A stretch of 64,000 nt of DNA from Peptoniphilaceae bacterium (lineage in GTDB: Bacteria > Bacillota > Clostridia > Tissierellales > Peptoniphilaceae). A program made the position numbers and the translations under genes. Position 1 is the first letter of the stretch. Each line of letters opens with the position of its first letter. This document shows, piece by piece, positions 1 to 9,318 of the stretch. The DNA is taken from positions 1 to 64,000 of the forward strand of contig JALFST010000024.1 of the NCBI GenBank assembly GCA_022779285.1, in the 5' to 3' direction. A model generated the notes under the pieces. It was given only the letters and a program-made list of their open reading frames with translations. It was not told where the DNA came from and ran no database searches.

Positions 1-1272
1 CCGGATACAGGACGTCTGCGCATGGACAATGCGTGGGTTTCCTACAACGGCAAGGACTATTTTCCGAATGCGGAGGGAGAGCTTTATACAAACCGGTTCC
101 TGACCTTCGGACCGAGAGGCAGTTATTTTGTTGACAGTACCGGGAAAAAATGCAAGGGCTTTCTGGAGCGCTACGACAAGCTGTATTTGCTGGATCCGAC
201 TACGGGAAGATTGCGTGAGGACAACGCGTGGGTTTCCTATAACGGCAAGGAATATTTTCCGAATGCGGAGGGAGAGCTTTATAAAAATCGATTCATTAAT
301 TTCGGATCGGATGAGTATCTTTTGAATTCGCAAGGAGAAAAAGTAAAAGGTCCTCAATATTTTCAAAACGAGCTCTATCTTTTGGATTGGGACACCGGGC
401 TTTTGCACAAGAAATCCGGATGGGTGGAGCATGATGGGAAATATTATTTTTCTCAGGCGAACGGTCAGCTTTTCCATAATCAAATCATCTCCTTTGGAAG
501 CGATCGCTATCTGATCGGAACAATGGGGGAGCGTCTCTATGGAACGCAAAAGCTCAACGGCCGCTATTACTATATGAATGAAAAAACAGGTTTGATTGAG
601 GCTTATTCTAATGACGCGCGCTGGAAGCTGGAGAAGCCGCAGCTTGTCATCGATCTTTCGCATCATCAGGATCCTTTGAAAATGAACTTCGACGCAATAT
701 CCGCCTCTATTCGCGGCGTCATTTTACGTGCCGGCTATACGGGACACGGAACGGGGAACACCTATTACAAAGACCAAACCTTTGAGACCTATTTCCGTGA
801 ATTCCGTAAACGGGGCATTCCGATCGGCGTTTACTGGTATAGCTGTGCGGATACTCCGGAGGAAGGCGTTGCTGAAGCGAAATTCCTGATGTCGGCAATT
901 GCGGGAAAGCAATTTGAACTTCCTGTTTATTGGGATACGGAAGATGTATATCATCAGGCAAAGGTCAGTCCGCAGCAGCTTACGGATACGGGCATTGCTT
1001 TTCTGGAAACTCTAAGAGGTGCGGGATATTATGTAGGCATTTATTCCAGCGCCAATTGGTATAAAACGCACCTGGATATGTCGCGCATGAGAGAATACGA
1101 GGTCTGGGTGGCACACTATGGCGTAGCTTCACCGCGCTACTATGATCCGTACAGCATGTGGCAATTTACTTCGGAATATCGATTACCGGGATTCGATGCC
1201 AATCTGGATGCCAGCTGGATGTATTATGATCTGCAAAAAATCATTCAGTTAGGCGGGCATAACGGCTGGTAA
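1..1272 (+). CDS. GH25 lysozyme with N-terminal wall-binding repeats (5' end outside window)
   Basis: The reading frame is open from base 1: the codons before the first ATG (22) encode the end of a repeat unit identical in style to those that follow, so the gene starts upstream. Three aromatic-rich repeat units of about 65 residues (pattern NAWVSYNGK-YFPNAEGELY) cover roughly nt 1-600 and resemble YG/choline-binding-type cell-wall repeats. A GH25 (Cpl-1/muramidase) domain follows, with the first catalytic Asp in VIDLSHHQ (about nt 643-666) and the acidic pair in PVYWDTED (about nt 922-945). It is predicted to be a secreted or surface N-acetylmuramidase; any signal peptide lies outside the window. 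A strong terminator follows directly. Confidence 0.88.
   Translation, partial: PDTGRLRMDNAWVSYNGKDYFPNAEGELYTNRFLTFGPRGSYFVDSTGKKCKGFLERYDKLYLLDPTTGRLREDNAWVSYNGKEYFPNAEGELYKNRFINFGSDEYLLNSQGEKVKGPQYFQNELYLLDWDTGLLHKKSGWVEHDGKYYFSQANGQLFHNQIISFGSDRYLIGTMGERLYGTQKLNGRYYYMNEKTGLIEAYSNDARWKLEKPQLVIDLSHHQDPLKMNFDAISASIRGVILRAGYTGHGTGNTYYKDQTFETYFREFRKRGIPIGVYWYSCADTPEEGVAEAKFLMSAIAGKQFELPVYWDTEDVYHQAKVSPQQLTDTGIAFLETLRGAGYYVGIYSSANWYKTHLDMSRMREYEVWVAHYGVASPRYYDPYSMWQFTSEYRLPGFDANLDASWMYYDLQKIIQLGGHNGW
25..99 (+). repeat. Tandem coding repeat, copy 1 (75 nt)
   Basis: A 75-nt stretch in the lysozyme gene that recurs 195 nt downstream (220-294) with few mismatches, mostly synonymous. It encodes the start of the wall-binding unit (DNAWVSYNGK-YFPNAEGEL). 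Confidence 0.8.
220..294 (+). repeat. Tandem coding repeat, copy 2 (75 nt)
   Basis: Second copy of the 75-nt segment at 25-99, one 195-nt (65-residue) period later. The third unit, near 410-485, is recognisable in protein but diverged in DNA, so units 1 and 2 are a recent duplication or have been homogenised. Confidence 0.8.
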
Positions 1273-1276
1273 GCCT

Positions 1277-1318
1277 AAGCAAAAACGGGGCAATTTCGCC
1301 CCGTTTTTGCTTGTTTTT
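1277..1318 (+). terminator. Rho-independent terminator after the lysozyme gene
   Basis: GCAAAAACGGGG (1279-1290) pairs with CCCCGTTTTTGC (1299-1310) around a short loop, followed by a T-rich run. It ends the lysozyme transcript just before the next gene's ribosome site. Confidence 0.9.
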
Positions 1319-1354
1319 TGTGGAAATAGTAAAATAGAAAAAAAGGAGGTGGAG

Positions 1355-3067
1355 ATGCCGGGTTTTTTTCTAACGAATTTCGAGACGCGGAGCGCGGACT
1401 TAAACGTCGTTTCTGCGGGTCCCATGCGAAGGGATTGTCAGGTCGTCGATGAATGGCTTGTCGCTCGGGCTGTATTGGACAGGTTTCCGGAGCATAAGGT
1501 GTTCTCTTCGGAGGCACATGCATTTGTCATGACCGACGGCGTAATTACGAATGCGCACCGTCTTGGTTTGGGCAACCGGAGTCTTGCATCCTGGCTGCTG
1601 GAAAAGCGGCAAGAAAATCAAGAATTTTTCGGAGCGTTTCGAGGGTCGTTTTCCGGTGCAATCTATGACCGTGAAAAAAAAGAGTGGCTTGTTTACGCGG
1701 ATGCAGCGGGAGGACGTCCCATCTTTTATTGGGAGGATCCGGCACGAAAAAGGGTCATTGTAGGCTCGCAGATGAATTTTGTTACGGATTTTATGAAACA
1801 AATGTCCGTAGAAAGAAACCCGGATCCGCACGGCTTTCAATTTTTATTCAATTACGGAAACTTTGTGGATACTCATACGGGAGTCGAGGGTGTTCGCCGA
1901 TTGTATCCGGGCGACTATTTAGTCATTCGTGACGGAAGGGTTCAAGTCAGGACCTTTTATCGCCTGAAGACGACGGCTCAGAACAGGGTGCCTGTCGATG
2001 AAGCGATTTCGAGACTGGAGAAGGCGTTTCATCAGGCTCTCAGCGATGCCGTCTATTGGAATGAGCGTCATTCCTACGGCTGTATCGTGGATTTAAGCGC
2101 AGGCGCCGATACGAGAATGATGGCATTTGCAATGCATCGACTGAAGCCGGAAATGCTTGAGTTTATGACATATGCTCAGACCAGGAGCAGAGATCACCGC
2201 GTAGCCGGGCAGATTGCGGAGTATCTTCATTGCCCGTGGACATTCATGGCGATGGATGATCCGAGCTTTCTTACGGAAATTGATGATCTTGCGATTATGA
2301 ATAACGGCGTGAGCTTTTATTATGGAATTACGGGCGGGAAAAAAACTCTTGAAAAGCGCAATCCGACAGATGTCGGCACGGAGCTTACCGGAGTCGTCGG
2401 TGATGTGTTTGAAGGCGCGATGCTGACAGAGGGCGGAAACGAGCTTCCGAATCCTTTTTTAGAGCATTTTCGGCTTTCCGACAGGTTTCCTATGGAGAAG
2501 ACCTACTTCAGTGATGTAGCGGACAGCTATCAGGATAATTCGAGCTATTGGACGGCAACCCGCGGCTTCATGGCCGCCGTTACGACCAATTCGATTCGCC
2601 AGCACTATGTGGATACTTTGACGCCGTTTGCAGATATTGATTTTTTGGAGGCATGCTTTTCCATCCCATGGAAGCAGCGGGTTGAGGAAAGAGTCCAATT
2701 TCAATGGCTGAAAAAGGAATTTCCGGAGAGCCTTCGCTTTCAATATTCGGGAACGGGCATGCCGCTTCGCTTCGCAACCTGGCCCGGAGCAAATTTTCTT
2801 CATAAAGTCATCAATACCCTGGGTGTGCTTCGTGCTAAATTCTTTGGCGGACCGTATCGGGGAGATATGAACCCGCTTAATTTCTGGTGGGATACACAAG
2901 AGGATCTTCGGAAGCGATTAACCGAATATTATCGGGCAAATCTGCATCGCGTTAAAGAGGAAAGCACGCGAGAAAAAATACGCCGGCTTTTTGAGGAATC
3001 CAATCGCTTTTCGGAGCGGGGACTTGCGCTGTCTCTTTTAGCATATTACAAGAATTATCTGGACTGA
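1355..3067 (+). CDS. Asparagine-synthase-like protein with altered active sites
   Basis: 570 aa. The start at 1355 is preceded by AAGGAGG five bases upstream; an earlier in-frame ATG (1307) lies inside the terminator and is unlikely. The N-terminal half resembles the class-II glutaminase domain (FRGSFSGAIYD, then DAAGGRPIFYW), but the protein begins Met-Pro, so the nucleophilic Cys2 of AsnB is absent. The C-terminal half resembles the synthase domain; its pyrophosphate loop reads VDLSAGADTR (about residues 244-253) instead of the usual SGG-DS. Such proteins occur in surface-polysaccharide and peptide loci. Here it sits between the lysozyme and the polysaccharide operon and may amidate a sugar acid, but this is inference. 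An ATP-using ligase using free ammonia, or an inactive homologue, are both possible. Confidence 0.7.
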   Translation: MPGFFLTNFETRSADLNVVSAGPMRRDCQVVDEWLVARAVLDRFPEHKVFSSEAHAFVMTDGVITNAHRLGLGNRSLASWLLEKRQENQEFFGAFRGSFSGAIYDREKKEWLVYADAAGGRPIFYWEDPARKRVIVGSQMNFVTDFMKQMSVERNPDPHGFQFLFNYGNFVDTHTGVEGVRRLYPGDYLVIRDGRVQVRTFYRLKTTAQNRVPVDEAISRLEKAFHQALSDAVYWNERHSYGCIVDLSAGADTRMMAFAMHRLKPEMLEFMTYAQTRSRDHRVAGQIAEYLHCPWTFMAMDDPSFLTEIDDLAIMNNGVSFYYGITGGKKTLEKRNPTDVGTELTGVVGDVFEGAMLTEGGNELPNPFLEHFRLSDRFPMEKTYFSDVADSYQDNSSYWTATRGFMAAVTTNSIRQHYVDTLTPFADIDFLEACFSIPWKQRVEERVQFQWLKKEFPESLRFQYSGTGMPLRFATWPGANFLHKVINTLGVLRAKFFGGPYRGDMNPLNFWWDTQEDLRKRLTEYYRANLHRVKEESTREKIRRLFEESNRFSERGLALSLLAYYKNYLD

Positions 3068-3078
3068 ATTTGAACAGC

Positions 3079-3107
3079 TAACATTTTTATGAGCGATACT
3101 GTATAAT
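3079..3107 (+). promoter_or_regulatory. Candidate promoter of the polysaccharide operon
   Basis: A perfect TATAAT (3102-3107) lies 40 bp before the wbpA start. The -35 region (TAACAT, 3079-3084, 17-bp spacing) is poor. It is the only promoter-like site between the preceding gene and the operon. Confidence 0.5.
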
Positions 3108-3146
3108 GCTAACATAAAAAAGAAACGAAAATCTGAGGAGATCATT

Positions 3147-4466
3147 ATGTCGATGAAACAGGAATTGTTAGATAAGATTCAAAATCGAGAAATCGTCTGC
3201 GGTGTTGTCGGTCTGGGATATGTGGGACTGCCATTAGCGGTGGACAAAGCGCTTGCGGGCTTCAAAACCATCGGTTTTGATGTCCAGAAGGAAAAAGTGG
3301 ACAAAGTTAATGCCGGAGAGAATTATATCGGCGATGTGGTGGATGCCGATTTGAAAAAACTGGTGGCGGAAGGCCGGCTTCACGCAACAGAGGACTTTTC
3401 CTTTATCAAGGATGTTGATTTTATTGCAATCTGCGTACCGACGCCATTGGATGCACATCAGCAGCCGGATATCAGCTATGTTCGTGATTCGGCAGTCGCC
3501 ATTTCCAAGCACCTGAGCAAAAATACGATGGTTGTTTTGGAATCCACCACATATCCCGGAACGACGGAAGAGCTGTTGAAGCCGATTTTGGAAGAAGGCT
3601 CGGGCTTGGTCTGCGGTGAGGATTTTTATCTGGGATTTTCCCCGGAGCGTGTAGATCCGGGCAATCTTGTCTATAAGACAAAGAATACACCGAAGGTAGT
3701 CGGCGCAATCGGCGAGGATGCAACAGAGGTGATTGCCGCTATGTACAGCGCGGTGCTTGAAGGCGAGGTGTATACGGTATCTTCGCCGGCGGTGGCGGAA
3801 ATGGAGAAGATTCTCGAAAATACGTATCGAAACATCAATATCGGATTGATCAATGAGCTCGCAATGCTCGCCAACCGCATGGGCATCTCCATCTGGGAAG
3901 TGATTGAAGCGGCGAAGACCAAGCCCTACGGCTTTCAGGCCTTTTATCCGGGGCCGGGACTCGGCGGCCATTGCATCCCTCTGGATCCTTACTATCTGAC
4001 ATGGAAGGCACGTGAGTACGGATTCCATACGTCCATGATCGAATCCTCGATGATGGTCAATGACCGCATGCCGGAATATACGGTGGATCGAGTGATGCGC
4101 CAGTTGAATGGGGTCAAAAAAGCGCTCAATGGAGCGAAGGTACTGCTCCTGGGCATTGCCTATAAAAATGATATTGACGACTACCGTGAGAGTCCGGCCA
4201 TTGACGTGTTGGAAATCCTCAAGAGTCGCGGCGCGGATGTGCAGTTTTTTGATCCGTATATTCCAAGCTTCCGGACTCATGGCAAAAGCTATGAAGGCTT
4301 GAGCAAGCTCACCGCAGAGGATGTGGCTTCGGCAGATATTGTCGTCATTACGACGGCACACAAGGTCTATGACTATCCGATGATTCTGGAGAATGCAAAG
4401 CTGATCTTCGATTCCCGCAATGCCATTGCAGATGCGAAAAAATATCCCAATGTGGAAACCCTGTAA
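3147..4466 (+). CDS. wbpA: UDP-N-acetyl-D-glucosamine 6-dehydrogenase (WbpA type)
   Basis: 439 aa, UDP-glucose/GDP-mannose dehydrogenase family. An N-terminal Rossmann fold begins with GVVGLGYVGLP. The central domain has the catalytic Cys276 in GGHCIPLDP, and a C-terminal UDP-binding domain starts near residue 325. By family it oxidises C6 of UDP-GlcNAc twice with NAD+ to give UDP-GlcNAcA. Substrate choice is inferred from context: the same operon carries WbpI, WbpB, WbpD and WbpE homologues, which complete the route to UDP-ManNAc(3NAc)A. A WecC-like UDP-ManNAc dehydrogenase is the alternative. GAGGAG lies 6 bp before the ATG. Confidence 0.88.
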   Translation: MSMKQELLDKIQNREIVCGVVGLGYVGLPLAVDKALAGFKTIGFDVQKEKVDKVNAGENYIGDVVDADLKKLVAEGRLHATEDFSFIKDVDFIAICVPTPLDAHQQPDISYVRDSAVAISKHLSKNTMVVLESTTYPGTTEELLKPILEEGSGLVCGEDFYLGFSPERVDPGNLVYKTKNTPKVVGAIGEDATEVIAAMYSAVLEGEVYTVSSPAVAEMEKILENTYRNINIGLINELAMLANRMGISIWEVIEAAKTKPYGFQAFYPGPGLGGHCIPLDPYYLTWKAREYGFHTSMIESSMMVNDRMPEYTVDRVMRQLNGVKKALNGAKVLLLGIAYKNDIDDYRESPAIDVLEILKSRGADVQFFDPYIPSFRTHGKSYEGLSKLTAEDVASADIVVITTAHKVYDYPMILENAKLIFDSRNAIADAKKYPNVETL

Positions 4467-4487
4467 TGGAGATGCCGAGGAAGAGCT

Positions 4488-5606
4488 ATGGCAAGATATG
4501 ATTTGCTTTATATAGCATTCATCGACCTGCAGGAGCCCGTGGATTCGGGCTCCGGAGTCAGGCCGCAGCAAATGCTGAGGGCCTTTCAAAATTTAGGATA
4601 TAAAATCAAGGTTCTGGATGGCTGGAATAACAAGCGCAAACAAAGACGAGAACGGGTTCATGAGCTTCTGCGATGGATTGATGAAAATGAAGTGGACTAC
4701 TGCTATGTCGAGCCTCCCGCGGGGCCGTACTTTGTGAGCGCGGATTTGCGCCTTCTGAATAAGCTGCATAAAAAAGGCGTGACGATCGGGCTGTTTTATC
4801 GAGATATTTTTTGGCGTTTTCAAAGTCTTTTCGGGCAGAAAGAAAAGCTGAAGTTTCAAGTGATTCGCTGGATGCACCAAAGGGACCTTTTTGTTTTTAA
4901 GCGTACAGTCGACTTTTTTTATTTTCCCTCTCAGCAAATGGCGGAATTTGCTGATTTTGGTGTGCCCTATTGTCCATTGCCGCCGGCTGCGGAAAAGCTG
5001 AATGTGGAAGAGATGGAGAAGCAGGATATTGCTCGTCTTGCGGAAGGAAAACCGCTCAATATATTTTATGTGGGAGGAATCACGGGTACCTACGGATTTT
5101 CCCTGCTCTTCGATGCGGTTCGGGCGGTCAATCACGAATCGATCAGAGTTCGCCTGCACGCAATCTGTCGCGAGAATGAATGGCTGGAGTTTCAGCAAAA
5201 TCATGATGCTGCCGCATATCCCTGGTTTCGCGTCAGTCATGAATCCCATGGAGACGGGCTGGAGGAGCAATATCAGGATGCGGATATCGCGGCATTGGCA
5301 ATCCGTAACACTGCCTATACCCGATTTGCGGTCAACGTGAAATTGTTCGAATACGTCGCGCATCTCAAACCGGTTTTATCCACCAATCCGGAGGCGGTTG
5401 CCGAAATTGTCGGTCAAAATCAGATCGGCTGGGTCTGCGAGGACACTCCGGAATCCATACAGAAACAGCTGGAGCACATTCTGGAAAACCGGCAGGAAAT
5501 TCTTGAAATCAAAAAGAGGCAAAAGATTTTTCTGGAAGAGAACACGTGGGAAAGTCGCGCACGAAAGGTTATGGCGACATTACAATCGATTCGGGAGAAA
5601 AAATGA
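4488..5606 (+). CDS. Glycosyltransferase, GT-B fold (GT4-like)
   Basis: 372 aa, soluble. The N-terminal half is poorly conserved. The C-terminal half shows the GT4 nucleotide-sugar layout (IFYVGGITGTYG near residue 195, then KLFEYVAHLKPVLSTN near 290). By position it adds a sugar to the lipid-linked polysaccharide repeat unit on the cytoplasmic face. Its stop overlaps the next gene's start by 4 nt (ATGA), indicating translational coupling to a second glycosyltransferase. Donor and acceptor cannot be read from sequence. Confidence 0.8.
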   Translation: MARYDLLYIAFIDLQEPVDSGSGVRPQQMLRAFQNLGYKIKVLDGWNNKRKQRRERVHELLRWIDENEVDYCYVEPPAGPYFVSADLRLLNKLHKKGVTIGLFYRDIFWRFQSLFGQKEKLKFQVIRWMHQRDLFVFKRTVDFFYFPSQQMAEFADFGVPYCPLPPAAEKLNVEEMEKQDIARLAEGKPLNIFYVGGITGTYGFSLLFDAVRAVNHESIRVRLHAICRENEWLEFQQNHDAAAYPWFRVSHESHGDGLEEQYQDADIAALAIRNTAYTRFAVNVKLFEYVAHLKPVLSTNPEAVAEIVGQNQIGWVCEDTPESIQKQLEHILENRQEILEIKKRQKIFLEENTWESRARKVMATLQSIREKK

Positions 5607-6817
5607 TCGTAGTACTGACTGCGGGCTACCCTTATGGCGGGGAGCCCTTCCTTTCAACAGAAGAGCTTTTTGCGCCGGAGGATCTGGTATATCTTGCCTT
5701 GCATCCTTCACAGGATGCTGCGTGCTCAAATCGGTATCAGGCATTTCGCATAGTGGAGAGCTTTCATTCTCCGTGGAATCTGTGGTATGGACTGCGTTTT
5801 TTCTTCGATCCCATCGTTTGGAGTGAGCTCCGATGGATGAGGAAAAAAAACAAATGGAGAATGTCCAATTTCGTAGCCATGGCAGGGCGATACGTTTATG
5901 GGAGAAGATGTGCCCGGGAGATCCGGCATCTTTTGCATCAACATAATTTATACAATGAAGATACGATATTATATTCCTACTGGATGGCCAATCAGGCCAT
6001 TACCTGTGCCATGCTCAAACGATCGGCTCCGAAGCTCCATTTTTATACAAGATGCCATGGATATGACATCTACGAATACCGTTCCCGTGGCAATTACTTG
6101 CCGTTCCGTGGGCTGATTTTTTCCATGGCGGACAAAATCCTTCCCATCAGTGAAGACGGAGTACGATATTTAACGAGCACATATCCGGAGATTTCCACGG
6201 ACAAGATATGCCTGAGCAGGCTCGGAACTGTTGATCACGGATTGACACCATTGAAAAACGATGGGGAAAGATTTCGCATCGTCTCCTGCTCGAGTCTGAT
6301 TTCTTTGAAACGCGTGGATAGAATCATCGACGCGTTGGCAACGCTGCCTTTAGAATTTGAATGGGTGCATTTCGGAGACGGAGAATTGGCAGATGGTCTG
6401 AAGAAACAAGCGCAAAGAGCGCTGGGAGACAAACCTTGTCGATATCAATTTATGGGCAATGTGCCGAATGAGCAGATTTTTGAATATTATCGTACGCATT
6501 CCGTAGATGTTTTTCTCAATGTCAGTGAAACGGAAGGTGTGCCGGTATCCATCATGGAGGCCGTTTCCTGCGGAATTCCGGTGATTGCGACGGATGTGGG
6601 CGGCACAGGAGAAATTGTCCGGGACGGCTTCAACGGAAGGCTGCTCTCTGCTGATTTTACAACGGAAGAGCTTGCCGGTGCCATTCAGGACTTCTCAAGC
6701 TTAAACGATTCTGAAAGGCGGAGCTACAGGCTGCAGGCGAGAAAAAGCTGGGAAGAACGGTGGACTGCCGAAAAAAACTATAAAGAGTTTTATCGGATAT
6801 TACAAAATCGCGGGTGA
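5603..6817 (+). CDS. Glycosyltransferase family 4
   Basis: 404 aa from ATG 5603, which overlaps the preceding stop as ATGA and follows GGGAG; an upstream in-frame ATG (5546) lies inside the neighbour and is not preferred. A canonical GT4 C-terminal domain carries the E-x7-E signature within SETEGVPVSIMEAVSCG and the following GIPVIATDVGGTGE. It is expected to be a retaining glycosyltransferase working on the undecaprenyl-linked repeat unit with its neighbour. The specific linkage is unknown. Confidence 0.87.
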   Translation: MIVVLTAGYPYGGEPFLSTEELFAPEDLVYLALHPSQDAACSNRYQAFRIVESFHSPWNLWYGLRFFFDPIVWSELRWMRKKNKWRMSNFVAMAGRYVYGRRCAREIRHLLHQHNLYNEDTILYSYWMANQAITCAMLKRSAPKLHFYTRCHGYDIYEYRSRGNYLPFRGLIFSMADKILPISEDGVRYLTSTYPEISTDKICLSRLGTVDHGLTPLKNDGERFRIVSCSSLISLKRVDRIIDALATLPLEFEWVHFGDGELADGLKKQAQRALGDKPCRYQFMGNVPNEQIFEYYRTHSVDVFLNVSETEGVPVSIMEAVSCGIPVIATDVGGTGEIVRDGFNGRLLSADFTTEELAGAIQDFSSLNDSERRSYRLQARKSWEERWTAEKNYKEFYRILQNRG

Positions 6818-6878
6818 GATTTGTTCAAATTTTTCTCAGTGAAACACAGATAGTAAAGATAGGGGAGTCTCTTATTCT

Positions 6879-8216
6879 ATGAATCGTATTGTAAAGCGTT
6901 TGGTTTCAACGGGGTTTGTGCACATTCTCTCGTCTGAGGTATTGAATAAGGTGATCGCTTCCTGCAGCGGCATTCTTCTGGTGAATTTAATTTCCAAGGA
7001 AAGCTACGGCATCTATAGCTATGCCTTGAATATTCTCAACACATTTTTGCTGTTCAGCGGGCTGGGCATGAATTCCGCCATTATTCAAATGGGCAGTGAA
7101 GCGATTCATCAGCCGGCCAAACAGGCAAAGCTGGTTCAATTGGGATATCGATGGGGGATTCTTGCCAATGCGATTTTGAGTGTCGCTATCCTGATTTTTT
7201 CCTTCTTTTTCGTTTTTCCGATTCAGGGAGCGCGGGAAGCGCTGCAGTACATGGCGTTTCTTCCGCTGTTTTATTTCACCTTTGAGGTCATTCAGGCTTT
7301 TTTCAGGATTCGTCTGATGAATCAGGTTTTTTCTTATGCCAATACGGGGCTGGCGATCATGAGCGCCGTGATGCTCATCCTGGGAGCCTTTACTCAGAGC
7401 ATTCGATGGATCGTCATATTTCGCTATTTTGCTTATCTGACGGTAATTCTCGTGATCGCATATCGACTTCGGCCGCCCATCATATCCGGGGCGGGAAGGG
7501 ATCGAAATCTTCCCAATTACACCCTGAGCCGCGAGGATAAGGTGGAAATGGCCAAAGTGGGCTTTGTGAGCCTGGTCAACAACAGCATTTCCAGTCTGCT
7601 CTTTTTGGTGGACGGATGGCTGATTGCCGCGATCATTGCCAGTCCGGAGGTGCTGGCGGATTATCACACCGCAACCCTGATCCCGTTCGCGATATTTTTT
7701 ATTCCCGGCGCCGTAGTCACGTATGTGTATCCGTATATCGCAAGTCATAATCAAGAGCGTGCATGGCTGGAGGAATATTTCAAAAAACTTTATATAGCGA
7801 TGGCGGCGGTCAATCTTCTCATAAGCATAGGACTTTATCTCACCGCCCCTCTGATTTTTCGAATTCTGTTTCCAAAGTATATGAGTGCCGTTCCTATTTT
7901 CCGGGTTTTGATTATCGGATATTTTTTCGGAGGAACGTTCCGAGTCCTTTCGGGGAATATTCTTGTTATGCTGCATCGCCTGAAGGTGAATACCGTGATC
8001 GCGATCGTTTCCGGGCTTTGCAACATTGTTTTCGACTATCTCTGGATTCAGCACTTCGGCTCGATCGGAGCGGCCTATGCGACAACGGCAATTTATATTA
8101 TTTCCGGACTCATGGGAACGGGATATGTGATCTATTATCTGTATAAGCTTCCGGAGGAGACGGCGGTAACGAACAATGAGGAATCGGATATAATAGATGA
8201 AGAAAAGAAGAATTGA
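6879..8216 (+). CDS. wzx: Polysaccharide repeat-unit flippase (Wzx/MATE-like)
   Basis: 445 aa with about 12 to 14 hydrophobic segments spread along the whole length, starting ILSSEVLNKVIASCSGILLV. This is the polysaccharide_synt/MVF-superfamily layout. It should flip the undecaprenyl-PP-linked repeat across the membrane. AGGGGAG precedes the ATG by about 12 bp. The C-terminal tail is charged (NNEESDIIDEEKKN). No Wzy-type polymerase is recognisable in this window, so the polymerase is presumably encoded upstream or elsewhere. Confidence 0.88.
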   Translation: MNRIVKRLVSTGFVHILSSEVLNKVIASCSGILLVNLISKESYGIYSYALNILNTFLLFSGLGMNSAIIQMGSEAIHQPAKQAKLVQLGYRWGILANAILSVAILIFSFFFVFPIQGAREALQYMAFLPLFYFTFEVIQAFFRIRLMNQVFSYANTGLAIMSAVMLILGAFTQSIRWIVIFRYFAYLTVILVIAYRLRPPIISGAGRDRNLPNYTLSREDKVEMAKVGFVSLVNNSISSLLFLVDGWLIAAIIASPEVLADYHTATLIPFAIFFIPGAVVTYVYPYIASHNQERAWLEEYFKKLYIAMAAVNLLISIGLYLTAPLIFRILFPKYMSAVPIFRVLIIGYFFGGTFRVLSGNILVMLHRLKVNTVIAIVSGLCNIVFDYLWIQHFGSIGAAYATTAIYIISGLMGTGYVIYYLYKLPEETAVTNNEESDIIDEEKKN

Positions 8217-8223
8217 GGATACA

Positions 8224-9318
8224 ATGAAAATTTTAACGGTGGTCGGTGCACGTCCCCAGTTTATCAAGGCTGCGGTGGTATCGAGAATTCTCAGAAAACA
8301 GCATCAGGAAATTTTAGTACACACGGGACAGCATTATGATGCCAATATGTCCGATGTTTTTTTTGATGAGCTGAAGATTCCCAAGCCGGATTATAATCTG
8401 GGAGTCGGAAGCGGCTCGCATGGGCATCAAACCGCTGCGATGCTGGAGGGAATTGAGGATCTTTTATTGCAAGAAACGCCGGATGCGGTCCTGATTTACG
8501 GAGATACCAATTCCACACTTGCCGCAGCGCTGGCGGCATCCAAGCTTTTGATTCCGGTCTATCATGTGGAGGCGGGACTTCGTTCCTATAACCGAGCCAT
8601 GCCGGAGGAACAAAACCGCGTGCTTTCGGATCACCTATCCACGCTGCTTTTCGCTCCGACAGCAGCAGCTGTGAAAAATCTTGCAAAAGAAGGGATTACG
8701 CAAGGAGTTTACGAGGTTGGTGATGTGATGTGCGATGCTGTTCTCTATTATACATCGCAGGCGGAGAGCCGTGATATACCGACAGCTCTTTCCGATCTCA
8801 CGGTTTTGTTCGGATCGGTGGAGAATGTGCATTCCTGGTATCTGGCAACCATCCATCGAGCAGAAAACACGGATACTCCGGAGAAATTGAATCAAGTGCT
8901 CACCGCGCTGGAGCAGCTGCCCCATCCCGTCATTTTTCCGATCCATCCGCGCACGCGCAAGGAGGCCATGCGTCTGATGCAGGAGAAAGGGTATCGGAAC
9001 ACGATATTGACCGAGCCTGTCGGATACACGGAGATGCTGTTTCTGACAAAGCATGCGGTCAAGGTGGTAACAGATTCCGGCGGGCTGCAAAAAGAAGCGT
9101 ACATTCTTCGCACGCCATGTGTCACGGTACGCGATCAGACCGAGTGGGTCGAGACATTGGGAGGCAATTTGAATATTCTTGCAAAACCGATTGCCGAGGA
9201 CATTGTACACAAGGTAACCAATACAGCTGTGGATGCGGAGGCGTATCGTCCCTATTATGGCGAGGGCGATGCCGGAGAAAAAATTGTTTCGATTATTACA
9301 AAACAAGGAGGAAGGTAA
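8224..9318 (+). CDS. wbpI: UDP-GlcNAc(3NAc)A 2-epimerase (WbpI/WecB family)
   Basis: 364 aa from ATG 8224 (MKILTVVGARPQFIK, the family's normal N-terminus); an in-frame ATG at 8197 lies inside the flippase gene. Family motifs are GDTNSTLAAALAA, HVEAGLRS, ATIHRAENTD and PIHPRTR. WecB-type enzymes epimerise C2 of UDP-GlcNAc. WbpI does so on UDP-GlcNAc3NAcA, and the surrounding wbpA, B, D and E homologues favour the WbpI role. TAATG overlap with the next gene: the TAA stop (9316-9318) shares its last base with the next ATG. Confidence 0.85.
   Translation: MKILTVVGARPQFIKAAVVSRILRKQHQEILVHTGQHYDANMSDVFFDELKIPKPDYNLGVGSGSHGHQTAAMLEGIEDLLLQETPDAVLIYGDTNSTLAAALAASKLLIPVYHVEAGLRSYNRAMPEEQNRVLSDHLSTLLFAPTAAAVKNLAKEGITQGVYEVGDVMCDAVLYYTSQAESRDIPTALSDLTVLFGSVENVHSWYLATIHRAENTDTPEKLNQVLTALEQLPHPVIFPIHPRTRKEAMRLMQEKGYRNTILTEPVGYTEMLFLTKHAVKVVTDSGGLQKEAYILRTPCVTVRDQTEWVETLGGNLNILAKPIAEDIVHKVTNTAVDAEAYRPYYGEGDAGEKIVSIITKQGGR

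Noticed and set aside
1307..1354. Longer N-terminus for the asparagine-synthase-like gene
   Set aside because: That ATG lies inside the terminator hairpin; ATG 1355 has a strong ribosome site.
3234..4589. Long antisense frame opposite wbpA (also opposite wzx, tig, glgP and abfD)
   Set aside because: These mirror the codon pattern of strong plus-strand genes and have no recognisable motifs.
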